DNA of 64,000 bases from Streptomyces spirodelae (GTDB taxonomy: Bacteria > Actinomycetota > Actinomycetes > Streptomycetales > Streptomycetaceae): positions 1 through 64,000 of the forward strand of contig NZ_JAFFZN010000027.1 of NCBI RefSeq assembly GCF_017676385.1. The letters are read 5' to 3'. Positions 36,587-46,219 of the stretch are shown here, one piece after another. Position numbers and translations under genes: made by a program. Positions within the stretch are counted from its first letter, which is position 1, and each line of letters starts with the position of its first letter. Under the pieces are notes generated by a model that worked only from the letters and a program-made list of their open reading frames with translations, made no database searches and was not told the origin of the DNA.

Positions 36587-36592
36587 TATGAT
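36587..36592 (+). promoter_or_regulatory. -10 element of the leaderless ECF sigma gene
   Basis: TATGAT, preceded by T, is a near-consensus -10 with 6 nt to the ATG. It sits in the 18-bp gap between divergent start codons, so the kinase and sigma promoters overlap. Confidence 0.65.
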
Positions 36593-36598
36593 GCCTGG

Positions 36599-37255
36599 AT
36601 GTGCCCACCGTCCTCCCCCCACGCCCTGAACCAGCCATCCGGACGGCCTGAGTCGGCGGGCCCGGCCGATCCCGCGACGCCCGAAGACTCGCCGTCGGCC
36701 ACCGACACCGAGGCCCTCGCCGCCCGCGCGGCGACCGGCGACAGCGCGGCGCTGGACGCGCTGCTGCGAGCGATCCGGCCCGACGTGGTGCGGCACTGCG
36801 GCCGCTTCCTCCTCTTCCGTGAGGACGCCGAGGAGGCCGCGCAGGACGCCCTGCTCCAGGTCGCCCGGCACATCGAGCGCTTCCAGGGCCGCAGCCGTTT
36901 CAGCACCTGGCTGCACACGATCGTTGCGAACTGTTCACGCCAGAAGTACCGCGAGCTCAAGCGCCGGTCCGCCGAGCAGCCGGCGCTCCCGAACCAGACG
37001 GGCGCGCCGGAGAGCCGCCCCGACCCGCGGACGACGAGTGTGATCGCGGGCTCCCGGGTGGATCTCCTGGAGGCACTGGAGCGGCTGGAGCAGGAGAGTC
37101 CGCACCTGGTGGCGCCACTGGTCTACCGGGACCTGTGCCAGATGGACTACGCCGAGATCGTCGAGCGCCTCGGCATCCCGCTGGGCACCGTCAAGTCCCG
37201 GCTGCACCACGCCCGCCGCCAGATCCGGCCGTGGCTCACCTCGCAGGAGCTGTAA
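36599..37255 (+). CDS. ECF-family RNA polymerase sigma factor
   Basis: A 218-residue sigma factor. Residues about 45-115 are region 2 (ALLRAIRPDVVRHCGRFL, DAEEAAQDALLQVARHIERF, SRFSTWLHTIVANCSRQKYR). Residues 160-215 are region 4 (DLCQMDYAEIVERLGIPLGT, VKSRLHHARRQIRPWL). The ATG at 36599 follows TATGAT by 6 nt and lacks a ribosome-binding site. No anti-sigma gene follows. The divergent kinase is a plausible regulator, by position only. Confidence 0.9.
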   Translation: MCPPSSPHALNQPSGRPESAGPADPATPEDSPSATDTEALAARAATGDSAALDALLRAIRPDVVRHCGRFLLFREDAEEAAQDALLQVARHIERFQGRSRFSTWLHTIVANCSRQKYRELKRRSAEQPALPNQTGAPESRPDPRTTSVIAGSRVDLLEALERLEQESPHLVAPLVYRDLCQMDYAEIVERLGIPLGTVKSRLHHARRQIRPWLTSQEL

Positions 37256-37267
37256 CCGCTTTTCCAG

Positions 37268-37336
37268 GGTGCCGCGCCCCGGGGTGCCGCGCCCCGGGGT
37301 GTCGCGCCCCGGGGTGTCGCGCCCCGGGGTGTCGAC
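37268..37336. repeat. 15-bp tandem repeat after the sigma gene
   Basis: Four full copies of GGTGCCGCGCCCCGG or GGTGTCGCGCCCCGG start at 37268, 37283, 37298 and 37313, with a partial fifth. Each contains the palindrome CCCCGGGG across the junction, so the array may fold and terminate the sigma transcript. Confidence 0.85.
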
Positions 37337-37466
37337 AACCGCCCGAGAGGGTGGCGCGATACCTGTGGCGGGTGACCGGATTCCGCGATGTCACATCCGG
37401 GGGCCGGTATCCGGTCCTCCTGTCAGGAGCACCAGCACGACCACCGGCCCCTGGAGGTAGACATCC

Positions 37467-38261
37467 ATGACCCGCTCCGACGACTCGACCACTCGAAGCG
37501 GTCCCGTCCTGGTGACCGGTGGCACCGGCACCCTCGGCCGTCCGCTCGTCGACACACTGCTGGCGGACGGCGTCGCCGTACGTGTGATGAGCCGGCGCCC
37601 GCGCCCCGCTGACGACGACCGGCCCTGCGAGTGGGCGGTCTGCGACCTCACCAACGGGGTCGGGCTGGCCGCGGCGGTCTCCGGGGTGCGGGCGATCGTG
37701 CACTGTGCCACCGACCCGTGGCGTGAGGTGAAAGTACTCTCCCGGGTGGTCGAGGCCGCACGCGAGGCGGGCGTCGCGCACCTGGTCTACATCTCCATCG
37801 TCGGCGTCGACCGCGTCCCCTTCCCGTACTACAAGGCCAAGTTCGCGGCCGAGCGCCTGTTGGAGCGCTCCGGGGTGCCGTGGACGATCCTGCGGGCCAC
37901 CCAGTTCCACGATCTGGTGGCCGCGGTGACGAACGGCCAGCGGCGGCTGCCCTTCGTGCTCTCGCCGGCCGGTTTCCGCTTCCAGCCGGTGGAGGTCACC
38001 GAGGTCGCGCACCGCCTCGCGGAGCTGGTGCGCGGGGCGCCGGCGGGCCGGGTGCCGGACATGGGAGGGCCGCGGGTGCACACCGCCAGGGAGCTCGCCG
38101 GGGCGACCCTCCGGGCGGCCGGACGGCGGCGCCGCGTGGTGGACGTCCCCCTCCCCGGACGTACGGCCCGCGCCTTCCGCCGCGGCGGCAACCTGGCCCC
38201 CGACCACGCCACGGGGAAGGCCACGTTCGCCGAGTTCCTGGCCAACCGGAAGTCGGACTGA
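37467..38261 (+). CDS. NAD(P)-binding NmrA-like/atypical SDR protein
   Basis: A 264-residue Rossmann protein. GPVLVTGGTGTLGRPLVDTL is the dinucleotide motif; AIVHCATDPWREVKV, VYISIVGVDRVPFPYYKAKF and VPWTILRATQFHDLV are typical of atypical SDRs close to NmrA. Role may be redox sensing or a reductase reaction. A strong GGAGG precedes ATG at 37467. It stands alone, converging with an aldo/keto reductase. Confidence 0.85.
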   Translation: MTRSDDSTTRSGPVLVTGGTGTLGRPLVDTLLADGVAVRVMSRRPRPADDDRPCEWAVCDLTNGVGLAAAVSGVRAIVHCATDPWREVKVLSRVVEAAREAGVAHLVYISIVGVDRVPFPYYKAKFAAERLLERSGVPWTILRATQFHDLVAAVTNGQRRLPFVLSPAGFRFQPVEVTEVAHRLAELVRGAPAGRVPDMGGPRVHTARELAGATLRAAGRRRRVVDVPLPGRTARAFRRGGNLAPDHATGKATFAEFLANRKSD

Positions 38262-38324
38262 GCCCTGCCCCCCGACGGACCCGGAGCCGGTCCGAGCGCC
38301 GCCCGACGCAGGCACGGGACCGAA

Positions 38325-39392
<1,068 letters not shown>

Positions 39393-39463
39393 GGCTTTCT
39401 CCCTCTCCTGGTTGCGCGGAGCCACCGGGTGTGCTTCTGCGCGCCCGGCCGACTCTTAAAGGT

Positions 39464-39525
39464 TCTCTAGTTCCGTTAAGCCTGCCAGTACCGTAGCAGG
39501 GATACGCCGTTAAGGGAACTGGAGA
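39464..39525. promoter_or_regulatory. Inverted-repeat operator between AKR and TetR genes
   Basis: TCTCTAGTTCCGTTAA (39464-39479) and TTAAGGGAACTGGAGA (39510-39525) are inverted copies matching at 14 of 16 positions, separated by 30 bp. The right arm ends 6 bp before the TetR start codon. This fits cooperative repression of both divergent genes. Confidence 0.65.
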
Positions 39526-39531
39526 CCCGCT

Positions 39532-40185
39532 GTGACAGCTGAGCCGGGAAGCCGGCGGAAGACGACCGCCCCGCAGGCCGGCGCCGTGCCCGGGACGGTG
39601 CGCCCCGGGGGGCGCACGGCCCGGGTGCGCGAGGCGGTGCTGCGCGCCGCCGGAGACGCGCTCGCCGAGCGCGGATTCGCCCACCTCGACCTCGCCGAGG
39701 TCGCCCGCCGCGCCGAGGTCGGCAAGACGACCGTCTACCGGCGGTGGGGAACGGTCACAGCGCTGCTGGCGGATCTGCTCGACGACATGGCCGAACAGTC
39801 CGAGCCCCGTACGGAGACGGGCGCGCTGCTCGACGACCTGCGGGCCAACGCCTCTCTGGTACGGCGCACCCTGACGGACCCCCGGCAGGGCGCGCTGTTC
39901 AAGGCCGTCATCGCCGCCGCGACGTGCGACGCCCTCGCCGCCGAGGCGCTGCACCGGTTCTACGCGGCCCGGGTGGCGGAATGGGCACCGTGCGTGCGGC
40001 AGGCCGTGGAACGCGGCGAGGTGCCGGACGACACCGACCCCGAACAGGTCGTCCGCGCCGTCTCGGCGCCCCTGTACTACCAGCTGCTGACCACCGGCAG
40101 CCCGCTCGACCAGGCGACCGCCGAGCGCGCCGCGCGGGCCGCGTACGACGCCGCCCGCGCCGGCGCCTTCAGCACCGTGCGGTGA
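39532..40185 (+). CDS. TetR-family regulator
   Basis: A 217-residue repressor. The helix-turn-helix is HLDLAEVARRAEVGKTTVYR, RRWGTVTALLADLL following. The C-terminal domain (GALFKAVIAAATCDALAAEA, PLYYQLLTTGSPLD) resembles TetR_C_33-like ligand domains. GTG start at 39532 lies just inside the operator region. It probably represses the divergent aldo/keto reductase. Confidence 0.88.
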   Translation: MTAEPGSRRKTTAPQAGAVPGTVRPGGRTARVREAVLRAAGDALAERGFAHLDLAEVARRAEVGKTTVYRRWGTVTALLADLLDDMAEQSEPRTETGALLDDLRANASLVRRTLTDPRQGALFKAVIAAATCDALAAEALHRFYAARVAEWAPCVRQAVERGEVPDDTDPEQVVRAVSAPLYYQLLTTGSPLDQATAERAARAAYDAARAGAFSTVR

Positions 40186-40221
40186 GGCCCCCGCGGCGTC
40201 TGAGGGCCCGCAAGAGGGCTC

Positions 40222-41262
40222 TTACAGCCGCTCGCCGGACCGAGCCGTCTCCGTCCCGGTCGTTGTCCGGGACGCCGCCGTCACCTGCGTCGCCGCCGTC
40301 ACCTGCGTCGCCGCTGTCGTCCATGTCGCCGCTGTCATCTGCGTCGCCGCTGTCGTCCGTGTCATCGCCTCCGTGAACGCCTGCAGCTGCGGCGTCAGGG
40401 AGCCTCGGCGGCGCACCAGTCCGTACGCCAGGGATGTGGCCTCCGGGAGGGGGACGTAGCTGACGCCGGAGCGCGGGAAATACGTCCCCGCGTGCGCACC
40501 CGTCAGGAGGGCGCCCTTGCCCGCAGCCACCAGAACGAGCGCCTCCTGCATGCTGGTGACCGGCAGCCCGGGCGGGACCGGGCGCCCCGCGGGCGTCCGC
40601 GCGGGTGCCAACTGCTCGCGGCACAGCCCCGGCAGCCCCTCCCGGAGCGTCAGCAGGGGCGTGTCCCCCAGTCCGGCGAGATCCTCGGGGGAAGCCACTC
40701 CGCGCAGCGCCAGCGGATGAGCGGCCTGCACAGCCAGCACACGCGGCTCGCTGAACAGTTCGGGCCCCTCCACCAGGTCGGCCTCCCCGGCCGGGAGCTC
40801 AGCGAGCTGCACGTCGTAGACGCCGGCGCGGAGCTTGCCGAACGGGTCGGCCAGCGGGACCTCGCACGGCTCGACGCCGAGCCGTGGCCACCGCTCGGCC
40901 AGTGCCTGCGCCGCACACATCACCATCTCCCCCGCCAGCGGCCCGGAGAAGCCCACATGCAGTACGCCTCGCAGCTCTCCCGCCGACTGCCGTGCGGCGG
41001 CCGCGGCGGCCGCCGCGGCGCGGGCCAGCGCCTCGTCCATGGCGCGCTGGTGCGGCGCGAGGTCGTCACGGAGCTGCCGCCCCAATTCGGTGAGGGCCAC
41101 GGTGCGGCTCGTACGGTGGAACAGCGGGGCACCGACCCGCCGCTCGAGCCGCTGTACGAGCTGGCTGACACGGGCGCGGGAGAGGTGCATGCGCTCCGCG
41201 GTACGGCCGAAGTGCAGCTCCTCGGCCAGGATCAGCAGGCACGTCACCTCGTCGCGTTCCAT
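40222..41262 (-). CDS. LysR-family regulator
   Basis: A 346-residue LysR regulator. The helix-turn-helix is LHFGRTAERMHLSRARVSQL, VQRLERRVGAPLFHRTSR. An Ala-rich linker leads to the PBP2-like effector domain (GVLHVGFSGPLAGEMV, YDVQLAELPAGEADLVEGPE). The C-terminus carries hexapeptide repeats of the TAATQV type encoded by a minisatellite, absent from usual family members. ATG at MERDEV was chosen; a start 7 codons upstream is possible. Divergent from an MFS gene, with a palindrome between. Confidence 0.88.
   Translation of the reverse strand: MERDEVTCLLILAEELHFGRTAERMHLSRARVSQLVQRLERRVGAPLFHRTSRTVALTELGRQLRDDLAPHQRAMDEALARAAAAAAAAARQSAGELRGVLHVGFSGPLAGEMVMCAAQALAERWPRLGVEPCEVPLADPFGKLRAGVYDVQLAELPAGEADLVEGPELFSEPRVLAVQAAHPLALRGVASPEDLAGLGDTPLLTLREGLPGLCREQLAPARTPAGRPVPPGLPVTSMQEALVLVAAGKGALLTGAHAGTYFPRSGVSYVPLPEATSLAYGLVRRRGSLTPQLQAFTEAMTRTTAATQMTAATWTTAATQVTAATQVTAASRTTTGTETARSGERL
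40280..40369. repeat. 18-bp coding minisatellite in the LysR gene
   Basis: Five 18-bp units of the form GTCACCTGCGTCGCCGCC start at 40280, 40298, 40316, 40334 and 40352. They encode variants of a Thr/Ala-rich hexapeptide at the protein C-terminus. The first two units are almost identical. Confidence 0.9.
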
Positions 41263-41283
41263 GTCGTGACCACACCCCCGCAT

Positions 41284-41302
41284 CGTTCAGTCTGGCTGAA
41301 CG
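41284..41302. promoter_or_regulatory. Palindromic operator between LysR and MFS genes
   Basis: CGTTCAG-TCTGG-CTGAACG is a perfect 7-bp inverted repeat with a 5-bp centre, located between the divergent start codons. It fits a LysR dimer site. Confidence 0.6.
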
Positions 41303-41358
41303 CAACGTTGCTCTGTTCGCCGTTGTTCCCCGCGCCCTCTCCCACGGAAGGTGAGGAC

Positions 41359-42873
41359 GTGGCAACTCACTTGAAAACCCAAAAATATGCCGATACTCGG
41401 ATGTCTGCCCATGGACGAGGCATTCTGCTTGTACTGTGCGGCGCCGTCTTTCTCGAAGGCATCGACATCGGCATGCTCAATGTGGCCCTGCCCGTCATCC
41501 GTGCCGATCTCGGCATGCCGGTTGGCGAGTTGCAGTGGGTCATGAGCTCCTACGTACTCGGCTACGGCGGCTTCATGCTGCTGGGCGGCCGGGCGGCCGA
41601 CCTGTACGGGCGGCGTCGGATGTTCGTACTGTCGCTCGCTGTCTTCCTCGCGTTCTCCGGGCTCGCCGGGCTGGCGAGTGCGGGGTGGGCGCTGATCGTG
41701 GCCCGCTTCGTCACCGGCGTCGCTGCAGCGTTCATGACCCCGGCCGGGTTGTCGCTGATCACCACGAGCTTCACGGAGGGCAGACAGCGGAACAAGGCGC
41801 TGCTCATCTATTCCGGCACTGGTGCAGCGGGATTCTCCACCGGGCTGGTCTTCGGCGGCCTGCTGACGGTGCTCGGCTGGCGCTGGGTGTTCTTCGCCCC
41901 TGTCGCGCTCTCCGCGCTGATCCTGACCGCCACGCTGGTGCTCATACCGCGCGGCCCACGAAGTGGGCAGGACAGGGAAGCGGGGCAGTGCCGCAGCTTC
42001 GACCTGGCCGGCGGGGTGACGATCACAGCGGCACTCGTCCTGCTGGTGTTCGGTATCGAACGGGCCACGCACAGCAGTTGGCCACAGACACTGGCTGTAC
42101 TGGCTGCCGGTGCGATCCTCCTGTGTGTCTTCATACAGATCGAACGTCGCACAGCCGCACCGTTGATACGGCCGCGCATGCTGCGTTCGGGCCCCCTCGT
42201 ACGCGCCAATGCGGTGGCGCTGCTGTTCGCCGGTGCCTTCTTCGGCTTCCAGTTCCTCGTCGTCCTGTACCTGCAGGAGTTGCGCGACTGGTCGACGCTG
42301 GAGACGAGCTTGGCGATGCTGGTGGCCGGGGCGGACGCGGTGCTCTCTCCCACCGTCGTGCCCCGGCTGGTCAACCGCTTCGGAAGCGCGAGAGTGGTCT
42401 TCTCCGGAGTGCTGGCCGCCGTCCTGGCCTACGCCCTGTTCGTGCCTGTCGGGGCGGACTGGTCGTATCTGGCGATGCTGCCGAGCCTGACCCTGGTCGG
42501 GGTCGCCTTCGCGCTGGCCTACGGGCCGCTGACCATCATGGCGACCGACGGCGTCGCGGAGGAGGAGCAGGGGGTGGCGGGCGCGCTGCTCTTCGCCTCC
42601 GTCCAGTTCGGCGCGGCCCTCGGCCTCGCCGGTGCGGCGGCCGTCAACACAGCGGCCACCGAGGCGGACACACCGGCAGCGCTGCTGGACGGCTATCAGG
42701 CCGGGTTCCTGGTCCCCCTGGCCGCCGCGCTGATTGCCGCGACCGTTGCGGCGTTCGGAGTGCGCGGACGGCGCGGACGGCGCGCAGAGCGCGCAGTGGC
42801 GCAGCAGCGGGTGGCGGAAAGCGGGCCCGGTCCGACCGAGCCTGCCGACCCCGCGATTCTTACGGAGCGGTGA
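41359..42873 (+). CDS. MFS transporter (DHA2-like)
   Basis: A 504-residue exporter-type MFS protein with about 14 membrane helices. Motif A-like GGRAADLYGRRRMF lies after helix 2, and DIGMLNVALPVIRADLG in helix 1 is the DHA2 pattern. FVTGVAAAFMTPAGLSLI is motif C-like. GTG at 41359 follows GGAAGG; an ATG 15 codons later is possible. Control by the divergent LysR gene is likely. The substrate is unknown. Confidence 0.88.
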   Translation: MATHLKTQKYADTRMSAHGRGILLVLCGAVFLEGIDIGMLNVALPVIRADLGMPVGELQWVMSSYVLGYGGFMLLGGRAADLYGRRRMFVLSLAVFLAFSGLAGLASAGWALIVARFVTGVAAAFMTPAGLSLITTSFTEGRQRNKALLIYSGTGAAGFSTGLVFGGLLTVLGWRWVFFAPVALSALILTATLVLIPRGPRSGQDREAGQCRSFDLAGGVTITAALVLLVFGIERATHSSWPQTLAVLAAGAILLCVFIQIERRTAAPLIRPRMLRSGPLVRANAVALLFAGAFFGFQFLVVLYLQELRDWSTLETSLAMLVAGADAVLSPTVVPRLVNRFGSARVVFSGVLAAVLAYALFVPVGADWSYLAMLPSLTLVGVAFALAYGPLTIMATDGVAEEEQGVAGALLFASVQFGAALGLAGAAAVNTAATEADTPAALLDGYQAGFLVPLAAALIAATVAAFGVRGRRGRRAERAVAQQRVAESGPGPTEPADPAILTER

Positions 42874-42913
42874 CACGAGCGCCGCGTGCCGGTACAGCGC
42901 GCCCCCGGGCGCC

Positions 42914-42919
42914 TAGCGT
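42914..42919 (+). promoter_or_regulatory. -10 element of the leaderless epimerase gene
   Basis: TAGCGT is followed by GGCGGT and then the ATG at 42926. There is no Shine-Dalgarno. Confidence 0.5.
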
Positions 42920-42925
42920 GGCGGT

Positions 42926-44011
42926 ATGCGCGTTCTTGTCACCGGCGGTGCCGGTTTCATCGGTTCCCATGTCGTGGAGGCCCTGACGGCAGCGGGCCAC
43001 GAGGCGGTCGTCCTGGACGCCCTGCTGCCGTCGGCCCACGGGTCGGACGCCGGGCTCCCGGCCGCCGCGCCCGGGGTCCGGCACCTGCGGGGAGACGTAC
43101 GGGACCAGGACGCCGTCACCGACGCGCTGCGCGGCGTCGACGCGGTGTGCCACCAGGCGGCGATGGTCGGACTGGGCAAGGACTTCTCCGACGCGCCCGA
43201 GTACGTCAGCTGCAACGACCTCGGCACCGCTGTGCTGCTCACCGCGATGGAGCGTGCCGGTGTGCGCGCGCTGGTGCTGGCCGGTTCGATGGTCGTCTAC
43301 GGCGAGGGTCGCTACGAGTGCCCACGGCACGGGGTCGTGCGACCGGGGCCGCGCGCCGTGCCGGACCTGCGCGCCGGACGGTTCGAGCCGCCGTGCCCCG
43401 ACTGCGGTGCCGCGCTGCGGCCCGGACTGGTGGGCGAGGACGCACCGTTGGACCCGCGCAACACCTACGCGACGACCAAGCTCGCACAGGAGCACCTGGC
43501 CGCGGCGTGGGCGCGTGCTGTTGACGGCAGTGCGGTCTCGCTGCGCTACCACAACGTCTACGGGCCCGGCATGCCCTGCGACACCCCGTACGCCGGGGTC
43601 GCCTCGTTCTTCCGCTCGGCGCTGGCCAGGGGTGCGGCTCCCACCGTCTACGAGGACGGAGCGCAACGGCGGGATTTCGTCCACGTACGGGACATCGCGG
43701 CAGCCAACCTCGCAGCGCTGGAGGCCGTGGGCACGGGCGTGCCCCCGCACGGGCCCGGCTCCTTCGCGGCCTACAACACCGGCAGCGGCGACCCGCACAC
43801 CATCGGCGAGATGGCCACCACGCTGGCCGAGTGCTACGGGGGGCCCGATCCGGTGGTGACGGGCGAGTTCCGGCTGGGCGACGTACGGCACATCACCGCC
43901 TCGTCCGAGCGTGCCGGGCGGGAGCTGGGCTGGCGGGCGCACATCGGCTTCGCCGAGGGTATGAAGGAGTTCGCCGCCTCGGACATGAGGGCGCCGCTGC
44001 AGCGGGCGTAG
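42926..44011 (+). CDS. NAD-dependent sugar epimerase with zinc-ribbon-like insertion
   Basis: A 361-residue extended SDR. VLVTGGAGFIGSHVVEAL binds NAD; the catalytic pair is seen in GSMVVYGEGRY and NTYATTKLAQEHL (Tyr, Lys), and VSLRYHNVYGPGM is typical. Between them sits an insertion with YECPRHG and PPCPDCGAAL, a likely four-Cys/His metal site, which I associate with dTDP-L-rhamnose 4-epimerase-like proteins. Exact sugar substrate is uncertain. It could supply nucleotide sugars to the glycosyltransferases at 46-52 kb. Confidence 0.85.
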   Translation: MRVLVTGGAGFIGSHVVEALTAAGHEAVVLDALLPSAHGSDAGLPAAAPGVRHLRGDVRDQDAVTDALRGVDAVCHQAAMVGLGKDFSDAPEYVSCNDLGTAVLLTAMERAGVRALVLAGSMVVYGEGRYECPRHGVVRPGPRAVPDLRAGRFEPPCPDCGAALRPGLVGEDAPLDPRNTYATTKLAQEHLAAAWARAVDGSAVSLRYHNVYGPGMPCDTPYAGVASFFRSALARGAAPTVYEDGAQRRDFVHVRDIAAANLAALEAVGTGVPPHGPGSFAAYNTGSGDPHTIGEMATTLAECYGGPDPVVTGEFRLGDVRHITASSERAGRELGWRAHIGFAEGMKEFAASDMRAPLQRA

Positions 44012-44046
44012 CCGCCGTCGCGGCACCGGCTCCCGGCAGCTCCCGT

Positions 44047-45198
44047 TCAGAGCGCCTCCGTGCCCGCCCGCTGGTTCGGCAGCGCTCTGGGCAGGGTCAG
44101 TTCGAAGCAGCAGCCCCCGGTCACGTTGCGGACAGCGGCCGTGCCCTGGTGCGCCTCGACGATGCCGCGCACGATGGCCAGCCCCAGGCCCGCGCCCGGT
44201 GGCGTACGGGCGTGTGTGCCGCGCCAGCCGGTGTCGAAGACGCGCGGCAGGTCCTCCTCAGGGATACCGCCGCAGCCGTCCGTCACGGACAGTACGACTT
44301 TTTCGTCCTCCTCGACCGTGCGCGCGTGCACGGCCACGGTGCCGTCCGCCGGAGTGCGCCTGATGGCGTTGACGAGCAGGTTGCCGAGGACTCTGGTCAT
44401 CTCGTGCGGGTCGACCTCGACGGGGACGGTGGCCACCGCGTCACCCACCAGACGGACACCGTTCTGCCGGGCCAGCGGGTCGGCACCCGCCAGTGCCTCT
44501 TCGACCAGTTCGGACAGGGTCACCCGGTGCGTGGTCAGGGCGAGATTCCCCGCGTGGATACGGGAGAGCTCGAACAGGTCGCCGACCATGGCGTTGAGCC
44601 GTTCGACCTCGGTGCGGATCTGCCGCAGACAGCGCCCGGTGTCCTCCACCATGCCGTCCTCCAGCGCCTCCGACATGGCGCGCAGTCCGGCCAGTGGGGT
44701 GCGCAGATCGTGGGAGATCCAGGCGACCAGTTCCCGCCGCGAGCTCTCCAGCGCCCGTTCGCGGTCCCGGGATGCGGCCAGCTTCTCGCTGGTGGCGGCG
44801 AGTTCGCGGGTGAGCGCGGCGAACTCGGCCGGGTCACCCGCCTCGGCCTCACCGGGGGCCGGGAAGCTGCCACCGTCCCCGAAGGTCCGCGCCGCCCGGG
44901 TGAGCGCGTCGCTGCGCGCCACGACCCAGCGGCCCAGCAGCAACGCGGTGGCCAGCGAGACGACGGCCGCCATGGCGACGACCGTGGTGACGACGAACAG
45001 GTCGTGTCTGGAGAGGAACATCGCCCAGGCGACGGCGAGCGTCCCGGAGAACATGGCCGTCACGGCGACAGTCGAGACGACCGTCAGCGACACGACCAGC
45101 GAACGGTGCCGCAGCGCGCGCAGTGCCAGCGCGCCCAGCAGTCCGGCCGCGGCCGCGCCGAGGAAGGCGAAAAGGGCGATGAGCAGCATGTCGCGCAC
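44047..45198 (-). CDS. Sensor histidine kinase
   Basis: A 383-residue membrane kinase. Two or three helices occupy residues 1-90 (MLLIALFAFLGAAAAGLLG, FVVTTVVAMAAVVSLATAL), then a HAMP-like linker. The dimerisation/phosphoacceptor site is LVAWISHDLRTPLAGL (His). The ATPase has LGNLLVNAIRRTP, SVTDGCGGIPEED and GAGLGLAIVRGIVEAH. The N-box shows Ile where Asn-Arg-Ala is common (NAIRRT), unlikely to abolish activity. GTG lies 6 nt after the stop of the response regulator, so they form one operon. Confidence 0.9.
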   Translation of the reverse strand: MRDMLLIALFAFLGAAAAGLLGALALRALRHRSLVVSLTVVSTVAVTAMFSGTLAVAWAMFLSRHDLFVVTTVVAMAAVVSLATALLLGRWVVARSDALTRAARTFGDGGSFPAPGEAEAGDPAEFAALTRELAATSEKLAASRDRERALESSRRELVAWISHDLRTPLAGLRAMSEALEDGMVEDTGRCLRQIRTEVERLNAMVGDLFELSRIHAGNLALTTHRVTLSELVEEALAGADPLARQNGVRLVGDAVATVPVEVDPHEMTRVLGNLLVNAIRRTPADGTVAVHARTVEEDEKVVLSVTDGCGGIPEEDLPRVFDTGWRGTHARTPPGAGLGLAIVRGIVEAHQGTAAVRNVTGGCCFELTLPRALPNQRAGTEAL

Positions 45199-45204
45199 GG
45201 ACGC

Positions 45205-46065
45205 TCAGTCCCCCCGCGCGACGGTGCCGGTACCCGTTTCGGTGCCGGCGTCGGTACCGGTACCTGCACCGGAGTCGGCACCGGTATCGGTACTGGTGTC
45301 GGTACCCGTGTGGGTACCGGTGTCGGTGCAGAACGGGGAGGCGTCCGGGTCGTCGAGCCGGGAGGCGCCGGGGTCCAGCCGGTAGCCCACGCCCCACACG
45401 GTCTGGATCAGCCGCGGGTGCGCGGGGTCCTCCTCGATCTTGGCCCGCAGCCGGCGTACGTGCACGGTGACCGTCGACAGGTCGCCGAAGTCCCAGCCCC
45501 ACACCTGGCGCATCAGCTCCTCACGGGAGAACGCCCGTGCCGGGTGCCGCAGCAGGTGGGCCAGCAGATCGAACTCCCGCACGGTGAGCGACAGCTCGAC
45601 GCCGCCCCTGGTAGCGGTCCGCGCGCGCGGGTCGACGGTCAGCCCCGCGGCGCGCAGCGGCGGTGCCGGGCGCGGTACGTCCTCCGTACGGCGGCTGCGG
45701 CGCAGTACGGATTCCACGCGCAGCACCAGTTCCCGGGGGCTGAACGGCTTGGTGACGTAGTCGTCGGCACCGACCTCGAGTCCGAGTACCCGGTCGCCCT
45801 CGTCGCCGAGCGCGGTGAGCATGATGACCGGCACGGGCCCCTTCCCGCGCAGCCGGCGGCAGACCTCCAGGCCGTCGATCCCTGGCAGCATCAGGTCGAG
45901 CACCACGAGGTCCGGCCAGTGCGCCGCGGCTCGCTCCAGGGCTGCGGGTCCCGTCTCCGCGCGGTCGACGGTGTACCCGGCGCGGTGCAGGTACCCGGTG
46001 ACGACTTCGGCGACCGTCGGGTCGTCGTCGACGACCAGAATCCGCCCGGTGGCTGGTGGCTGCAT
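45205..46065 (-). CDS. OmpR/PhoB-family response regulator
   Basis: A 286-residue regulator. The receiver has ILVVDDDPTVAEVV, phospho-acceptor VVLDLMLPGIDG, and Lys in DDYVTKPFSPREL. The winged helix is ELSLTVREFDLLAHLLRHPA, VTVHVRRLRAKIEEDP. The last 45 residues are Gly/Thr/Asp repeats (TGTHTGTDTSTDTG) encoded by a GGTACC-rich microsatellite at about 45226-45335. First gene of the operon with the kinase. Divergent from the GT2 glycosyltransferase gene, a likely target. Confidence 0.9.
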   Translation of the reverse strand: MQPPATGRILVVDDDPTVAEVVTGYLHRAGYTVDRAETGPAALERAAAHWPDLVVLDLMLPGIDGLEVCRRLRGKGPVPVIMLTALGDEGDRVLGLEVGADDYVTKPFSPRELVLRVESVLRRSRRTEDVPRPAPPLRAAGLTVDPRARTATRGGVELSLTVREFDLLAHLLRHPARAFSREELMRQVWGWDFGDLSTVTVHVRRLRAKIEEDPAHPRLIQTVWGVGYRLDPGASRLDDPDASPFCTDTGTHTGTDTSTDTGADSGAGTGTDAGTETGTGTVARGD

Positions 46066-46219
46066 GGCTTCAGGGTGGCACCACGCGGGGGTACGCGGGA
46101 GGCGGGACGACCCCGGCACGGGCGATGTCCGTGTTTCGTAAGGACGTGAAGCCCGTAATGTCTGGTTTGGCTCCGTAGGGTGTGCGGCGAAGTCGCACCC
46201 GCCCGAAGGAGGCCACACC

